Assembly (NCBI RefSeq): GCF_016863295.1
Contig: NZ_BOOP01000029.1
Coordinates: 111,458 to 175,457 of the forward strand
Reading direction: 5' to 3'
Source: Planotetraspora phitsanulokensis
Lineage (GTDB): Bacteria; Actinomycetota; Actinomycetes; Streptosporangiales; Streptosporangiaceae
DNA: 64,000 nucleotides
Part shown: positions 24,334 to 34,555 of the stretch, piece after piece
Layout: each line of letters starts with the position of its first letter
Numbering within the stretch: the stretch's first letter is position 1
Translations under genes and position numbers: made by a program
The notes under the pieces: generated by a model
The model's input: the letters and a program-made list of their open reading frames with translations, nothing else
Told to the model about the DNA's origin: nothing
The model's database searches: none

Positions 24334-25251
24334 ATGTCCTTTGAGCAGTCCGGCCCGTCCCGCCGTGTTTTGCTGGTAGCCGCAGCTCTCCTGCCACTGG
24401 CGGGGTGCGACGCAGGTGATCGCTCAGCCTCCGGGGCATCCCCGGCGCCGGTTCGCCGCTCTGCTAGTTCCCCGGACAGTTCGCGGTTCGCGGCGCTCGA
24501 ACGCAAGCACGGTGCCCGTCTGGGCGTGTACGCCCTGGCAACCGGTACCGGCGCCACGGTGGCCTATCGTGCGGACGAGCGTTTCGCGTTCTGCTCCACC
24601 TTCAAGACACTTGCCGCGGCGGCGGTCTTGCACCGAAACCCACTCAGTCACCTGGACAAGCGCGTCACCTACACCGGGGCCGACGTCAACTCCATCTCGC
24701 CGATCACCAAGGAGCACGTCGCGACTGGAATGACCATCAGGCAACTGTGTGATGCCGCCATCCGCTACAGCGACGGCACGGCCGGCAACCTGCTGATGCG
24801 CGACATCGGCGGTCCGGCGCAGTTGACCGCCTACCTGCGCGGACTCGGAGACACCATCAGCCGCATGGACAACTACGAGCCCGAGCTGAACAGAGACCGC
24901 CCTCAGGACCCGCACGACACCACCACTCCCCGCTCGATCGCCGCCGACTACCACAAGCTCGTGCTTGGTGACGCGCTGACCGCCGACAAACGCGCCCTGC
25001 TCAAAGAGTGGCTCGAACGCAACACCACCGGCGCCAAACGCATCCGGGCCGGGCTTCCCAAGGGATGGACGGTGGCTGACAAGACCGGAACCGGCGACTA
25101 CGGCAGGGCCAACGACATCGCCATCGTGTGGCCGCCTCATACCGCCCCGCTCGTGGTGGCCATCATGTCCGACCGATCCGGATACAACACCCCGCCCAAA
25201 GACGCCCTGATCGCCGCAACCACAACGCAGATCGTCTCCGCTCTCAACTAA
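24334..25251 (+). CDS. Class A beta-lactamase, lipoprotein form
   Basis: A 305-residue enzyme that hydrolyses beta-lactams. The signal region has twin Arg and a lipobox LAGC with C25, so it is probably exported and lipid-anchored. Active-site motifs are S88-T-F-K91, S146-D-G (SDG rather than the usual SDN, as also known in mycobacterial BlaC), E182-P-E-L-N (omega-loop Glu), and DKTGTGDYG. All catalytic residues are present. It lies between two broken transposases, which suggests acquisition or past mobilisation. Substrate range cannot be judged from sequence. Confidence 0.9.
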   Translation: MSFEQSGPSRRVLLVAAALLPLAGCDAGDRSASGASPAPVRRSASSPDSSRFAALERKHGARLGVYALATGTGATVAYRADERFAFCSTFKTLAAAAVLHRNPLSHLDKRVTYTGADVNSISPITKEHVATGMTIRQLCDAAIRYSDGTAGNLLMRDIGGPAQLTAYLRGLGDTISRMDNYEPELNRDRPQDPHDTTTPRSIAADYHKLVLGDALTADKRALLKEWLERNTTGAKRIRAGLPKGWTVADKTGTGDYGRANDIAIVWPPHTAPLVVAIMSDRSGYNTPPKDALIAATTTQIVSALN

Positions 25252-25418
25252 CCTGCATCACCACCTCCAGGCAGGAGACGAATCGGGCCGTGATCCCCAA
25301 GCATTCAAGCCGATTCGACAACGGCCGGCCTGGGTCGTTCATCGTCGAGATCTTCGACAGCACGGAGCCCGGTTGGGATCTTCGCTGCCACTGACCCTTA
25401 GAGGGCATCTGATCTTGA

Positions 25419-26290
<872 letters not shown>

Positions 26291-26329
26291 CCAAGGACAG
26301 GCTCGGCTGCGAAGGCCGCAGGTGGACAC

Positions 26330-26564
26330 TCATGGCCGGATTTTGACACCCTTCAAGGTGCCAGACGATGGCGAGGATGGAGCGGCCGACGGCGACGATG
26401 GCTCTCTTCTTGCCGCGGCGTCGGGCGATGCGGCGGTAGCGTTCGCCGAGGAAGGTGTTGGTCTTGCCGGCGGAGACGGCGGCTTCGCCCAGGACGCGAG
26501 CCAGGTAGGGGTTGCCGTAGCCGGTGGCACCGCGGCCTTTCTTCCTGCCCGCGGATTCCTTCAC
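26330..26564 (-). pseudogene. IS110-family transposase, C-terminal fragment
   Basis: GYGNPYLARVLGEAAVSAGKTNTFLGERYRRIARRRGKKRAIVAVGRSILAIVWHL is the conserved C-terminal (IS116/IS110/IS902) region. The DEDD domain is absent upstream and the tail after the last helix is replaced by unrelated sequence. Confidence 0.85.
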
Positions 26565-27034
26565 CCGAGGAACAGCGGAACGCCGCTCGTGCCATCGCGC
26601 AGTGCGCGGTGGCGCCGAGGATCCGAATGCGCCTCGTGGAGTGCTCGATGACCGCGAAGACGTACAGCCGTGTGCCGGTCAGCGTGCGGACCTCGAAGAG
26701 ATCGCAGGCAAGCAGGGCGTCGGCCTGGCTGCGCAGGAAGTCTGCCCAGGTCGTGCTCTGCCTTTGGGGTGCGGGTGGGATGCCGTGCTCGCGAAGGATC
26801 TCCCGGACGGTGGAGGCGGCGACCGTGATGCCCAGCGCCGCGAGCTCACCGTGGATCCGGCGATATCCCCACGAGGCATCTCAATCTCGGCCTGCGCACC
26901 TGCTGGCGTTGCAGCACGGCGAGCTGGTGACACAACAGCACAATCTCCGCGTCCTTCCACGCACCCTGCCGGCGGGCCAACCGCATCCAGGAGAACACGC
27001 TGACGACGAAGAGATAGACGAACCGCAGACACAT
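26565..27034 (-). pseudogene. IS3/IS481-type transposase N-terminal and core fragments
   Basis: An N-terminal MCLRFVYLFVVSVFSWMRLARRQGAWKDAEIVLLCHQLAVL (27034 leftward) and, in another frame, a partial core up to LFEVRTLTGTRLYVFAVIEHSTRRIRILGATAH, which stops abruptly at the IS110 fragment. It belongs to the same family as 22984-24087. Confidence 0.75.
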
Positions 27035-27373
27035 GACCGTCCATCATGCAGCACCACACGCACATCCCTCGTCCACGAACAGATCCGCATCATTGCAGGT
27101 CACACCAGGTGGATGAGGTTATAGGCACCCATAGCATGAACAGTGCCATCGCAGTCACCTCCTGTAGCTAAGTGATTACATAGCAACCATGAGGGGCGAG
27201 GATCACCTCCGAAAGCGATTGGGGGCAATCGACGTGCGCAACTCGAACGAGCTACACGAGCTTCTGATTCCACGAGTGCGGGTCGAGCTCCGGCCCCTGA
27301 GGCCAGGGCTCGAGGCGTACCTGCGGCGATCCCGTTCGCTGACCCCCGGGCACCCGCGGCACAACCATCATGG
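27035..27373. other. Intergenic stretch, no gene supported
   Basis: Between the transposase debris and the 3' end of the response-regulator gene. It contains CACCTCCTGTAGCTAAGTGA but no open frame with recognisable content. Confidence 0.3.
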
Positions 27374-28051
27374 TCAGCCGGGCGTGTTCGGGTGGGTCAG
27401 GCCCAGGTCGTAGGCGAAGATCACGGCCTGGACGCGGTCGCGGGCTCCGATCTTCGCCAGCACCCGGCCGGCATGTGTCTTCACGGTGGATTCCGAGAGC
27501 ACCAGATGCTTGGCGATCTCGCCGTTGGTCCAGCCCTGCCCGATGGCGACCAGGATTTCCCGCTCGCGGTCGGTCAGTGCTCGCCAACGGGGATCCATGC
27601 TGCCCTCTCGGCCCTGTGGCGCTCCGGGCAGGTGGTGAGCGTAGGTGTCGAGAAGCCGTCGGGTGAGGGCAGGGGCGATGACGGCGTCGCCCTCGGCGAC
27701 GGCGCGGATGCCGGCCAGTAGCTCCTCTGGGCGTGCGTCCTTGAGGAGGAAGCCGCTGGCTCCCGCGCGCAGCACTGCATGGGCGTATTCGTCCAGGTCG
27801 AAGGTGGTCAGGACGAGGATGCGGGAGCGTCCTCCGGTGGCGATGATGCGGCGGGTGGCCTCGATGCCGTCCATGCCGGGCATGCGGATGTCCATAAGGA
27901 CGACATCGGGCCGTAGTTCGGCTGCCATACGGACGGCCTCGGCTCCATGCGCCGCCTCGCCGACCACCTCGGTGTCGGGCGCGGTCTCCAGCAGCATGCG
28001 GAAGCCGTAGCGCTGCAGGGACTGGTCGTCCACGATGAGCACGGTGGTCAC
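27374..28051 (-). CDS. LuxR/NarL-type response regulator
   Basis: A 225-residue regulator from GTG 28051. The receiver domain has VLIVDDQ, phosphoacceptor D in [43 protein letters not shown]-terminal LuxR helix-turn-helix follows (LTDREREILVAIGQGWTNGEIAKHLVLSESTVKTHAGRVLAKI). Its start overlaps the kinase stop by 4 bases. It probably controls the ABC exporter genes lying upstream in the same orientation. Confidence 0.9.
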   Translation of the reverse strand: MTTVLIVDDQSLQRYGFRMLLETAPDTEVVGEAAHGAEAVRMAAELRPDVVLMDIRMPGMDGIEATRRIIATGGRSRILVLTTFDLDEYAHAVLRAGASGFLLKDARPEELLAGIRAVAEGDAVIAPALTRRLLDTYAHHLPGAPQGREGSMDPRWRALTDREREILVAIGQGWTNGEIAKHLVLSESTVKTHAGRVLAKIGARDRVQAVIFAYDLGLTHPNTPG

Positions 28052-29379
28052 GCCGAGCCGCCTGATGTGTGGGGGATCGGGGTGAGGTCGAGGCCGGCCT
28101 CCACGATCCATCCTCCACCGGGCGCGGGTCCTGCGGTGACGGTACCGCCGTACAGGGCTGCGCGCTCTCTCATGCCGGCGAGCCCGTGGCCGTCCTCGTG
28201 CGACGGCCTGGGCTGCCCGGTGCCGTGGGGCGGGCCGGTGTCGTGGACGCGCACGCGCAGCTGTGAGCCTGCGACGGTGAGCATCACGTGGGCCCGCGTG
28301 TCGCGGCCGGCGTGTTTGAGGGCGTTGGTGAGCGCCTCCTGGACGATGCGGTAGACCATCAGCTGGACCCCGCGGTCCAGGGCATTGAGTTCGCCGCCGG
28401 AGCGGTAGACGATCTGCGGTCCGGCCGCCCGGATACGGGCGCACAGCGCGTCGAGGTCGGAGATTCCGGGCTGCGGGTTGAGTTCGGGCGCCCCCGTCCG
28501 CTCGCGCAGGATGCCGAGCATGCGTCGCAGCTCGCCCAATGCCTGGCGGCCGGTGTCGCCGATCAGCCGGAGAGCCTCGTTGCCCCGGTCGGGGCTGACG
28601 TCGGCCGCGTACCCCCCGGCGTCGGCGAGGGTGATGATGACGGACAGGTTGTGTCCGATGATGTCGTGCATTTCGCGGGCCACGCGGGTGCGTTCGGTAG
28701 CGGCGGCCAGCCTACTGCGCTGGTCGCGTTCGATTTCGAGGCGGGCGGCGCGGTCGCGCAGGACGGCGAGTTGGGCGCGTCGGATCCGCACCGCCAGGCC
28801 CAGGGCGACGGCCGCGGTGGCGGCGCTGACCAGAAAGAACATGGCGTCCCAGACGGACACCGCGGTGGAGACGCGCACGGCGACCAAGGCCAGCGCTCCG
28901 GCCATGGCCGCGCAGGCCCAGGGCAGATGCCGCAGGCGTCCGTGCAGCACCAGGCTGTAGAGAGCGACGAGCAGAGCGACATCGGCGCGCAGTAAAGCCC
29001 CCAGGGACCACTGCAGCATGAACACCGCCGCGATCAGGGCGAACGCCACGGACGGTGTCCTGCGCCGCCAGAGCAGGGGAAGCAGCAAGCCGGCCTGCAG
29101 TGCCAGCGTGCCGGCCACGGGCAAGTGCGTGAACGTGATCCGCAGCTCACGCGGATCGCCGTCGTCCACGAGGTCTGGTACGCAGAACATCAAGAAGACG
29201 CCGGCCACCACTGCCGTATCCAGTACCCACGGGTGGTCCCGGTCCGCCTGTCGCATCAGCTGGCCGACCCGGGCCAGCCGCGCGACCAGCGGGTGACCCT
29301 GCAGGGGGTCCGGCCCGTGGTGCGGCAGGCCGGCAGGCACTTCCACTCCGGCGGTGTCGCCGCTGCTCACAGGTGTCAC
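28048..29379 (-). CDS. HisKA_3-type sensor histidine kinase
   Basis: About 443 residues from GTG 29379. Six hydrophobic segments lie in the N-terminal half (including WVLDTAVVAGVFLMFC, VALLVALYSLVLHG, AMFFLVSAATAAVALGLAV), then a dimerisation helix with phosphoacceptor H in REMHDIIGHNLSVIITLADAGG and an ATPase end with N-box EALTNALKHAGRDTRAH and G-box GHGLAGMRERAALYGG. The frame stays open further upstream, through the permease region, but with unrelated content. Partner of the overlapping LuxR regulator. Confidence 0.85.
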   Translation of the reverse strand: MTPVSSGDTAGVEVPAGLPHHGPDPLQGHPLVARLARVGQLMRQADRDHPWVLDTAVVAGVFLMFCVPDLVDDGDPRELRITFTHLPVAGTLALQAGLLLPLLWRRRTPSVAFALIAAVFMLQWSLGALLRADVALLVALYSLVLHGRLRHLPWACAAMAGALALVAVRVSTAVSVWDAMFFLVSAATAAVALGLAVRIRRAQLAVLRDRAARLEIERDQRSRLAAATERTRVAREMHDIIGHNLSVIITLADAGGYAADVSPDRGNEALRLIGDTGRQALGELRRMLGILRERTGAPELNPQPGISDLDALCARIRAAGPQIVYRSGGELNALDRGVQLMVYRIVQEALTNALKHAGRDTRAHVMLTVAGSQLRVRVHDTGPPHGTGQPRPSHEDGHGLAGMRERAALYGGTVTAGPAPGGGWIVEAGLDLTPIPHTSGGSA

Positions 29380-29459
29380 CTGTCCATGATGTGCGAAGGA
29401 ACGCCGGCGCGGCGCCAGGCCGAGGCCGGGCACCGCGCGGGCGGTATGCGAGGACTGTG

Positions 29460-30308
29460 TCAGGCGTCGGTGCGCGCCAGGCGCCAGGCGGCACCGGCCA
29501 GCGCCAGCACGGTCCAGGCGAGGAAGACCAGCATCCCGGCCGTGGGCGACAGCGTGGTGGCGTCGTGGTGCAGGGCGAACATCGACTCGCCGGCGTTGCT
29601 GGGAAGGTACGGGCTGATGTTGTCCTGCCAGGCGCTGGGCAGCAGAGAGATTAGGCCGGGGATCAGCATCAAGGCGCCGACCAGCACCGAGATGCCGCCT
29701 GCCACCGAGCGCAGCAGGGCACCCAGGGCGGTACCGATCACTGCGACCAGGCCGAGGTAGAGTCCCGCACCCAGAAGGCTGCGGACCACCCCGGCGTCCG
29801 AGAGCGTCATCGCCGCCCTGGTGCCGGAGACGATGCCGCCGGCGAACAAGAAGGTGACGAATACACCCGCGGTGCTGACCACGAGGGCGACCAGGCCGAA
29901 CACGGCGGACTTGGACCACAGCACCGGCAGGCGGCGCGGGACCGCGGCGAGCGTGGAGCGGATCATGCCGGTGGAGTACTCGCCCGCGGTGACCAGCACG
30001 CCCAGGACGCCCAGCGCCAGCTGCGCGAACCTCGTGCCGAACAGGGAGAGGCTGACGGCCGTGGCGTCGGCGAAGTCCGGGTCCATGTGGTGGCCGGAGG
30101 AGATCCTGGACTTGTACTGCGCCGCGGCGATGAGGCCGATGCCGATCAGGAACAGCAGGCCCAGACCGAGGGTGATCCATGTGGAGCGCAGGGACCACAG
30201 CTTGGCCCACTCCGAGCGCAGCACCCGCAGTCCGGTCACCTTGTAGGACGGGCGTGTGGACTGCGAAGGGGCGGGTGCGGAGGTATGGGCCGGGGCGATG
30301 GTGCTCAT
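29460..30308 (-). CDS. ABC-2 type exporter permease
   Basis: A 282-residue membrane protein. After a Pro/Ser-rich N-terminus and LRSEWAKLWSLRSTWITLG (the usual entry to the first helix) come six helices, including LFLIGIGLIAAAQ, ALVVSTAGVFVTFLFAGGI, GLYLGLVAVIGTALGALL and MLVFLAWTVLALAGAAWRLA. It probably exports a drug, peptide or lipid with the ATPase encoded upstream. The ATPase stop and permease ATG share one base. Confidence 0.85.
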   Translation of the reverse strand: MSTIAPAHTSAPAPSQSTRPSYKVTGLRVLRSEWAKLWSLRSTWITLGLGLLFLIGIGLIAAAQYKSRISSGHHMDPDFADATAVSLSLFGTRFAQLALGVLGVLVTAGEYSTGMIRSTLAAVPRRLPVLWSKSAVFGLVALVVSTAGVFVTFLFAGGIVSGTRAAMTLSDAGVVRSLLGAGLYLGLVAVIGTALGALLRSVAGGISVLVGALMLIPGLISLLPSAWQDNISPYLPSNAGESMFALHHDATTLSPTAGMLVFLAWTVLALAGAAWRLARTDA

Positions 30309-31243
30309 CAGGCGGCCCTCCCGAGGGTCTGGATGCCCGTGGTGCCGTGGTACTCGACGGCGTCCCGGGTCAGCTCCATGAACGCCTCCTCCAGGGAGAC
30401 GGTCATCGGGGTGAGCTCGAACAACGGGATGCCGTGCTCGGCGGCGCAGACCCCGATGGAGCGCGCGGACAGGCCGGTCACCTGCAGCTCCTCCGAGCCG
30501 GCCTGGCCGGTGATCTCGACGCCGGGCTTCGTCAGGATTTCGCGCAGGCGGGCCGGATCGCCGGTGGCCACCTTCACGGTGTCACCACCGGCCTGGCGAA
30601 CCAGGTCCCGTACGGTGGTGTCGGCCAGCAGACGGCCACGGCCGACGATGATGAGGTGGTCCGCGACCAGCGCCATCTCACTCATGAGGTGGGAGGACAC
30701 GAAGACCGTGCGGCCGTCGGCCGCCAGCCCGGTCAGCAAGTTGCGGATCCACAACACGCCCTCGGGGTCCAGTCCGTTGACCGGCTCGTCGAGCATGACG
30801 GTCTGCGGGTCGCCGAGCAGTGCCGCGGCGATGCCGAGGCGCTGGCCCATTCCCAACGAGAACGACCCGGCGCGCTTCTTCGCCACAGACTGCAGCCCGG
30901 TGAGCGCGACCACCTCCTCCACCCGGCGTCGCGGGATGCCGTGGGTGTAGGCCTGCGCCATGAGGTGGTCGAAGGCCGACCTGCCGGGGTGGATGGACTT
31001 GGCCTCCAACAGCGCGCCGACCTCCTGCAGCGGGGCCCTGTGCTGGGCGTAACGGCGGCCGTTGACAATGACCGAGCCACTGGTCGGGGCGTCCAGACCG
31101 ACGATCATCCGCATCGTGGTGGACTTGCCCGCGCCGTTCGGCCCCAGGAATCCGGTGACGGTGCCGGGCCGAACGGTGAAGTCCAGCTGGTCGACCGCCG
31201 TCTTATCCCCGTACCGCTTCGTCAGCTGGTGTGCCTCGATCAT
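30308..31243 (-). CDS. ABC exporter ATP-binding protein (DrrA-like)
   Basis: A 311-residue ATPase: Walker A GPNGAGKST, signature FSLGMGQRLGIAAALL, Walker B TVMLDEPVNGLDPEG, and the switch histidine in VFVSSHLMSEM. The C-terminal 90 residues form the extra domain usual for export ATPases of the DrrA/CcmA group. It is followed by its permease with a one-base overlap and then by the kinase/regulator pair, a layout often used for self-inducing antibiotic resistance. Confidence 0.9.
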   Translation of the reverse strand: MIEAHQLTKRYGDKTAVDQLDFTVRPGTVTGFLGPNGAGKSTTMRMIVGLDAPTSGSVIVNGRRYAQHRAPLQEVGALLEAKSIHPGRSAFDHLMAQAYTHGIPRRRVEEVVALTGLQSVAKKRAGSFSLGMGQRLGIAAALLGDPQTVMLDEPVNGLDPEGVLWIRNLLTGLAADGRTVFVSSHLMSEMALVADHLIIVGRGRLLADTTVRDLVRQAGGDTVKVATGDPARLREILTKPGVEITGQAGSEELQVTGLSARSIGVCAAEHGIPLFELTPMTVSLEEAFMELTRDAVEYHGTTGIQTLGRAA

Positions 31244-31322
31244 CAGTCATCCCTACGTGCGCACGGACCAGCCTTCCCGGCCCGCCTCACCTGCAACGCT
31301 AGGACCGGGACCAGCGGGATCC

Positions 31323-31371
31323 GTGGTACCGCGGAGCCGAGATCCGAGGAGCGAGTGGTACCGGGGTACCA
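31323..31371. promoter_or_regulatory. GGTACC palindromes upstream of the ABC exporter operon
   Basis: TGGTACC-GG-GGTACCA (31356-31371) is a perfect 16-bp inverted repeat, and a second, imperfect one (CCGTGGTACCGCGG, 31321-31334) lies 32 bp away. They are 80-130 bp ahead of the ATPase start, so they are candidate binding sites for the linked LuxR regulator. Confidence 0.45.
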
Positions 31372-31465
31372 TCCCGCGGCGGTTCTGGCAGGCTTCGGAC
31401 GAGCGCCCGGACAAGGGCGGCACGCTCACCCTGCTCCTGGACGGTGGCGAGCAAGGCGGGTGAGA

Positions 31466-31495
31466 GGCAGGGCACGTGCTGTGATGTGCCCTGCC
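31466..31495 (-). terminator. Perfect 10-bp stem-loop after the M28 peptidase
   Basis: GGCAGGGCAC-10 bases-GTGCCCTGCC. It lies 10 bp beyond the peptidase stop, without a U-tract, as is common in high-GC genomes. Confidence 0.65.
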
Positions 31496-31504
31496 CCCGT
31501 CGGG

Positions 31505-32941
31505 TCAGGAGGGCACGGGGAAGCTGACGGGGCTGCGGTGCCCAGCTTTGTCGATGGCCCGTACGCCGAAGAAGACATTGTCCTTGGACAAGTCGATGCG
31601 CACTTCGGTGACGTCGCCGACAGGGATGACGTGGGTCCAGTCCGGGCTGGTGGTCTCGCGCCAGACGATTTCGTAGCCGGCAAGGTCGGGTTCGGTGCCG
31701 CGGGTCCAGACGAGGTCGGTGTCGTTGCTGAGTTGGTCGGTGCGGACCTTGGCGTTCTTGGGCGTGCCGGGGGCCTGGGCAAGTGACCAGATGGTGGCAG
31801 CGTTGACGCGGGCGACGCGGGCGATGTAGGCGAAGTCGCAGAATTCCGGGAGGTCGCCGAACTGTTTGCCGTTCTCGACGCGTACGTCCTGGTGCTGGTG
31901 GTCGAAGTTCTCGTTGGGTTCGGTGAAGCGGGCGGCGGGATAACCCTGTTCGAGGAAGCCGATGTGGTCCCCGCCGCGCAGGTAGCGGTCGCGGCGGTAG
32001 ATGATCCGGATGTTCATGCCGGTGGCGTCGTTGTCGGCGACGTTCGTGACGAAGCGGGCGAGCTGGCGGGCGGGCGAGTCGTTCTCGCCGCCGACCGAGC
32101 GGCGGGTGTTGGCCTCGGCGGGGGTCTCGGCGGTGGGCACGCCCTCGGCGAAGAGCCGGACGGTGCGAGGATCTCGGGTGCCGTCGTCGGCGGTGCTGCT
32201 GCCGATGATGTCGTTGGTGAACATCGCCTGCACGTCGGCGGCTACGGCCTTGTACTGTGCGGCCATGTACCGCGCGCCGTACAGGTTTTGCTCTTCCCCC
32301 GCGACGGCGGCGAAGACGATGGTGGCCTTCGGCCGGCGGAGGGCCATGACTCGGGCGAGTTCCATGGCGACGGCCACGCCCGAGGCGTCGTCGTTGGCGC
32401 CTGGCGCGTCCGCGGTGGCGTTCATGATGTCGGTGACCCGTGAGTCGTAGTGACCTGACACCACGTATATCCGGTCAGGGGTGACGGAGCCGCGCAGTGT
32501 GGCGACGACGTTGGTGATGCGGGTGGCGGTGGGTATCCGGGAGGCGGGCTGCTGGATGTAGGACTGCAGTTCGACGGTCATGCGCCCGCCGGACGCCGCG
32601 GCGTACTGCTCCATCTCGGCGAAGATCCAGTCACGGGCGGCGCCGATACCACGGTCCGGATCTTCCTGGGTCGAGAGGGTGTGCCTGGTCCCGAAGCTCA
32701 CGAGCTTGCGGACGGTGGCCTCGACGCGTCGCTGGTCGATGTCGCGCAGCAGAGCGCGCAGTTCGGCGTCGGGGTGCTGGTCGGTGGCGGGCCGGCCGGG
32801 ACCGGTCGGCCGGGTTGAGTCCGCTGCCGCCGCCGGACGGCCGTCGATGGTTACCGCGGTCGCGGCGGCTGCGGCCGCCGAAATGGAGAGGAAGGTACGA
32901 CGACTGGCCTTACTGGGGAGTTGAGAATCTTTGTCATCCAC
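31505..32941 (-). CDS. Secreted M28 family metallopeptidase
   Basis: A 478-residue exported peptidase. The Tat signal is SRRTFLSISAAAAAAT near residue 14. Zinc ligands are visible in VVSGHYDSR (His), PGANDDASGVA (bridging Asp), VAGEEQNLYG (Glu pair) and the late DHQHQDVR (His). The C-terminal 90 residues (VRTDQLSNDTDLVWTRGTEPDLAGYEIVWRE) form a fibronectin III-like domain. It probably removes N-terminal amino acids from peptides outside the cell. GTG 32941 is the only start that retains the twin Arg in place. Confidence 0.9.
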   Translation of the reverse strand: MDDKDSQLPSKASRRTFLSISAAAAAATAVTIDGRPAAAADSTRPTGPGRPATDQHPDAELRALLRDIDQRRVEATVRKLVSFGTRHTLSTQEDPDRGIGAARDWIFAEMEQYAAASGGRMTVELQSYIQQPASRIPTATRITNVVATLRGSVTPDRIYVVSGHYDSRVTDIMNATADAPGANDDASGVAVAMELARVMALRRPKATIVFAAVAGEEQNLYGARYMAAQYKAVAADVQAMFTNDIIGSSTADDGTRDPRTVRLFAEGVPTAETPAEANTRRSVGGENDSPARQLARFVTNVADNDATGMNIRIIYRRDRYLRGGDHIGFLEQGYPAARFTEPNENFDHQHQDVRVENGKQFGDLPEFCDFAYIARVARVNAATIWSLAQAPGTPKNAKVRTDQLSNDTDLVWTRGTEPDLAGYEIVWRETTSPDWTHVIPVGDVTEVRIDLSKDNVFFGVRAIDKAGHRSPVSFPVPS

Positions 32942-33261
32942 ATAGTCGGTTTATCCAGAGACGAAAACTTTGTCCATGGTCGAATGTGTCCCGTTTGAGC
33001 TTCCCCGGCCGTTCGTTCTCGCCGTTTGCGGATGCTCATCGCGGTGGGAGGGGGCGGCTGGAGGGCGCCGCCCACGTCTTCGCGCGCTCGTTCAGGACCG
33101 CGCCGAGCGGTCCCGTGTCGCAGCGACCGTGGCGCGCCAGGCTCACGACTGGCAGCGCTTCAGGCCGTCCGGCGTGTTGCACGGCAGGTGCCCGAAGGCT
33201 CTCAGCACGTCCTGGCCGTTGCCTCTGATCACGTAATTCATGAAGCTCGAGGTCAGGGAGT
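32942..33261. other. Intergenic stretch upstream of the M28 peptidase
   Basis: It should hold the peptidase promoter. No gene could be supported on either strand. Confidence 0.3.
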
Positions 33262-33412
33262 CGGAGACCGGTGCGCCGTGGCGATCGATTCCGCCGGTGA
33301 CGTCTATGTTGCCGAGGTCTGCAACAGTTGGCTCGAGACCTTGGACGGAGCACCGCCACTGGGTGAGTGGCCTTCATTACGCAAGTGGCGCCGGGTCAGC
33401 AGATAGCATCCA
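33262..33412 (+). pseudogene. NHL-repeat protein C-terminal remnant
   Basis: The frame RCAVAIDSAGDVYVAEVCNSWLETLDG...GEWPSLRKWRRVSR resembles the last NHL/SMP-30-like repeat and tail of secreted beta-propeller proteins (V-D-S-x-G-D-V-Y-V-x-E). Everything upstream of it is missing, so it is only a fragment. The following 400 bp contain no gene I can support. Confidence 0.45.
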
Positions 33413-33808
33413 GCCGGTCTGCTCGACCCAGCCGCCCGGCTTCCGGTCGTGTGGTACCAGTTCCGGAGTGTCATGTGCACCTGCTTGGACAGGTCCACCT
33501 CCATCAAGCCGGTAACGAACGTCCTTCGCTTGATCGATACGTGCGCGAGGCCTCAGCCGCCTCGCAGTCCCAGCCAGACGAAGCCGCCGATGTCCCCTGT
33601 CGCCATTCCGCCTACGCGACTCGACGGCACCAAGTGGCACGCCTGCGGGACAGGAGCGGGAGGATATTCGTAATGTCCCATTACCACTGAATCCGGCGGG
33701 CTTCAGAGGGGGACAAAGTTGATCAGAACGGCCCACTTTCCGCAGATTGTGCGGGTGGGTCCTGATCAACTGGGACCGGGCGCGGTCGTCGGGGGAGCGG
33801 TCGAGAGC

Positions 33809-34039
33809 ATGTCCGATGGGGAAGAGGACACAGGGTCCAGGAAGGTGCGGCAGCGCCGGCGAGAGCGCCAGGCTGTGCCGAGGCCTTTCGTCGTGAAGTT
33901 CGTGCTGACTGAGCAGGAGTACGCCGACTTCCGTAAGGCGGCGGAGCGGCTCGGCATGGCACATGGGGCGTACGCGGCCGAGGCGGCATTGGCAGCGGCG
34001 CGGAGTGCGGTCGAAATTCATTTGAGAAGGAGTGGCTAG
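33809..34039 (+). CDS. Short MobC-like mobilisation protein (probably truncated)
   Basis: A 76-residue basic protein from ATG 33809. Its core VKFVLTEQEYADFRKAAERLGMAHGAYAAEAALAAARS matches the ribbon-helix-helix-like N-terminal segment of actinobacterial plasmid mobilisation (MobC-type) accessory proteins. The usual C-terminal half is absent: the frame stops after EIHLRRSG. There is no relaxase gene nearby, so this is probably a stranded remnant of a mobilisable element. Confidence 0.5.
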   Translation: MSDGEEDTGSRKVRQRRRERQAVPRPFVVKFVLTEQEYADFRKAAERLGMAHGAYAAEAALAAARSAVEIHLRRSG

Positions 34040-34042
34040 TCG

Positions 34043-34555
34043 ATGATTGCTTCCCAAGGAGATCGTCCCATAATCGAACGGTGCGTATTGCTCGCCGGCA
34101 GCCTTATCCTCCGATACGGACTCGTGGTGGTCGTCGCTTGGATCGGCGCCCTGAAATACACTGACTCGGAGGCTGTGCGTATTCAACAGTACATTACGCA
34201 CAGCCCGTTCATGAGCTGGATGGCCGACGCCCTCAACGTCCGGGCATTGTCCAATGTCCTGGGTACTGTTGAGATCATCGCGGCTCTTCTTGTCGCCCTC
34301 GGGCCATGGCTTCCGCATTTCTCCGCCGTAGGCAGCGCCGCGGCATCTTTGCTGTTCCTCACCACATTGAGTTTCCTGTTCACCACTCCTGGCATCGGCG
34401 ATCCCACCGCCGGAGGATTTCCAGCACTGTCGCCTTTGGGGCAATTTCTGCTCAAAGACTTGGTGCTGCTAGGTGCGTCCCTATGGACATTGGGCGAATC
34501 TATCGCTGCGGCCCGACTGGGAAGATCGACACGGACACCTGGCCGGATCGCTTGA
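34043..34555 (+). CDS. DUF417 (YkgB/RclC-like) membrane protein
   Basis: A 170-residue inner-membrane protein with four helices: LRYGLVVVVAWIGALKYTDSEA, LSNVLGTVEIIAALLVALGPW, AAASLLFLTTLSFLFTTPG and FLLKDLVLLGASLWTLGES. The conserved SPFMSWM, FTTPG and GGFPALSPLGQFLLKD motifs are all present. In E. coli the related RclC is part of the reactive chlorine response. It starts 4 bases after the MobC-like stop, a chance neighbour rather than a partner. Confidence 0.85.
   Translation: MIASQGDRPIIERCVLLAGSLILRYGLVVVVAWIGALKYTDSEAVRIQQYITHSPFMSWMADALNVRALSNVLGTVEIIAALLVALGPWLPHFSAVGSAAASLLFLTTLSFLFTTPGIGDPTAGGFPALSPLGQFLLKDLVLLGASLWTLGESIAAARLGRSTRTPGRIA

Noticed and set aside
28048..30210. A single 720-aa fusion protein of kinase and permease region
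   Set aside because: The frame is open by chance upstream of GTG 29379; the upstream part is the antisense-frame shadow of the ABC permease gene.
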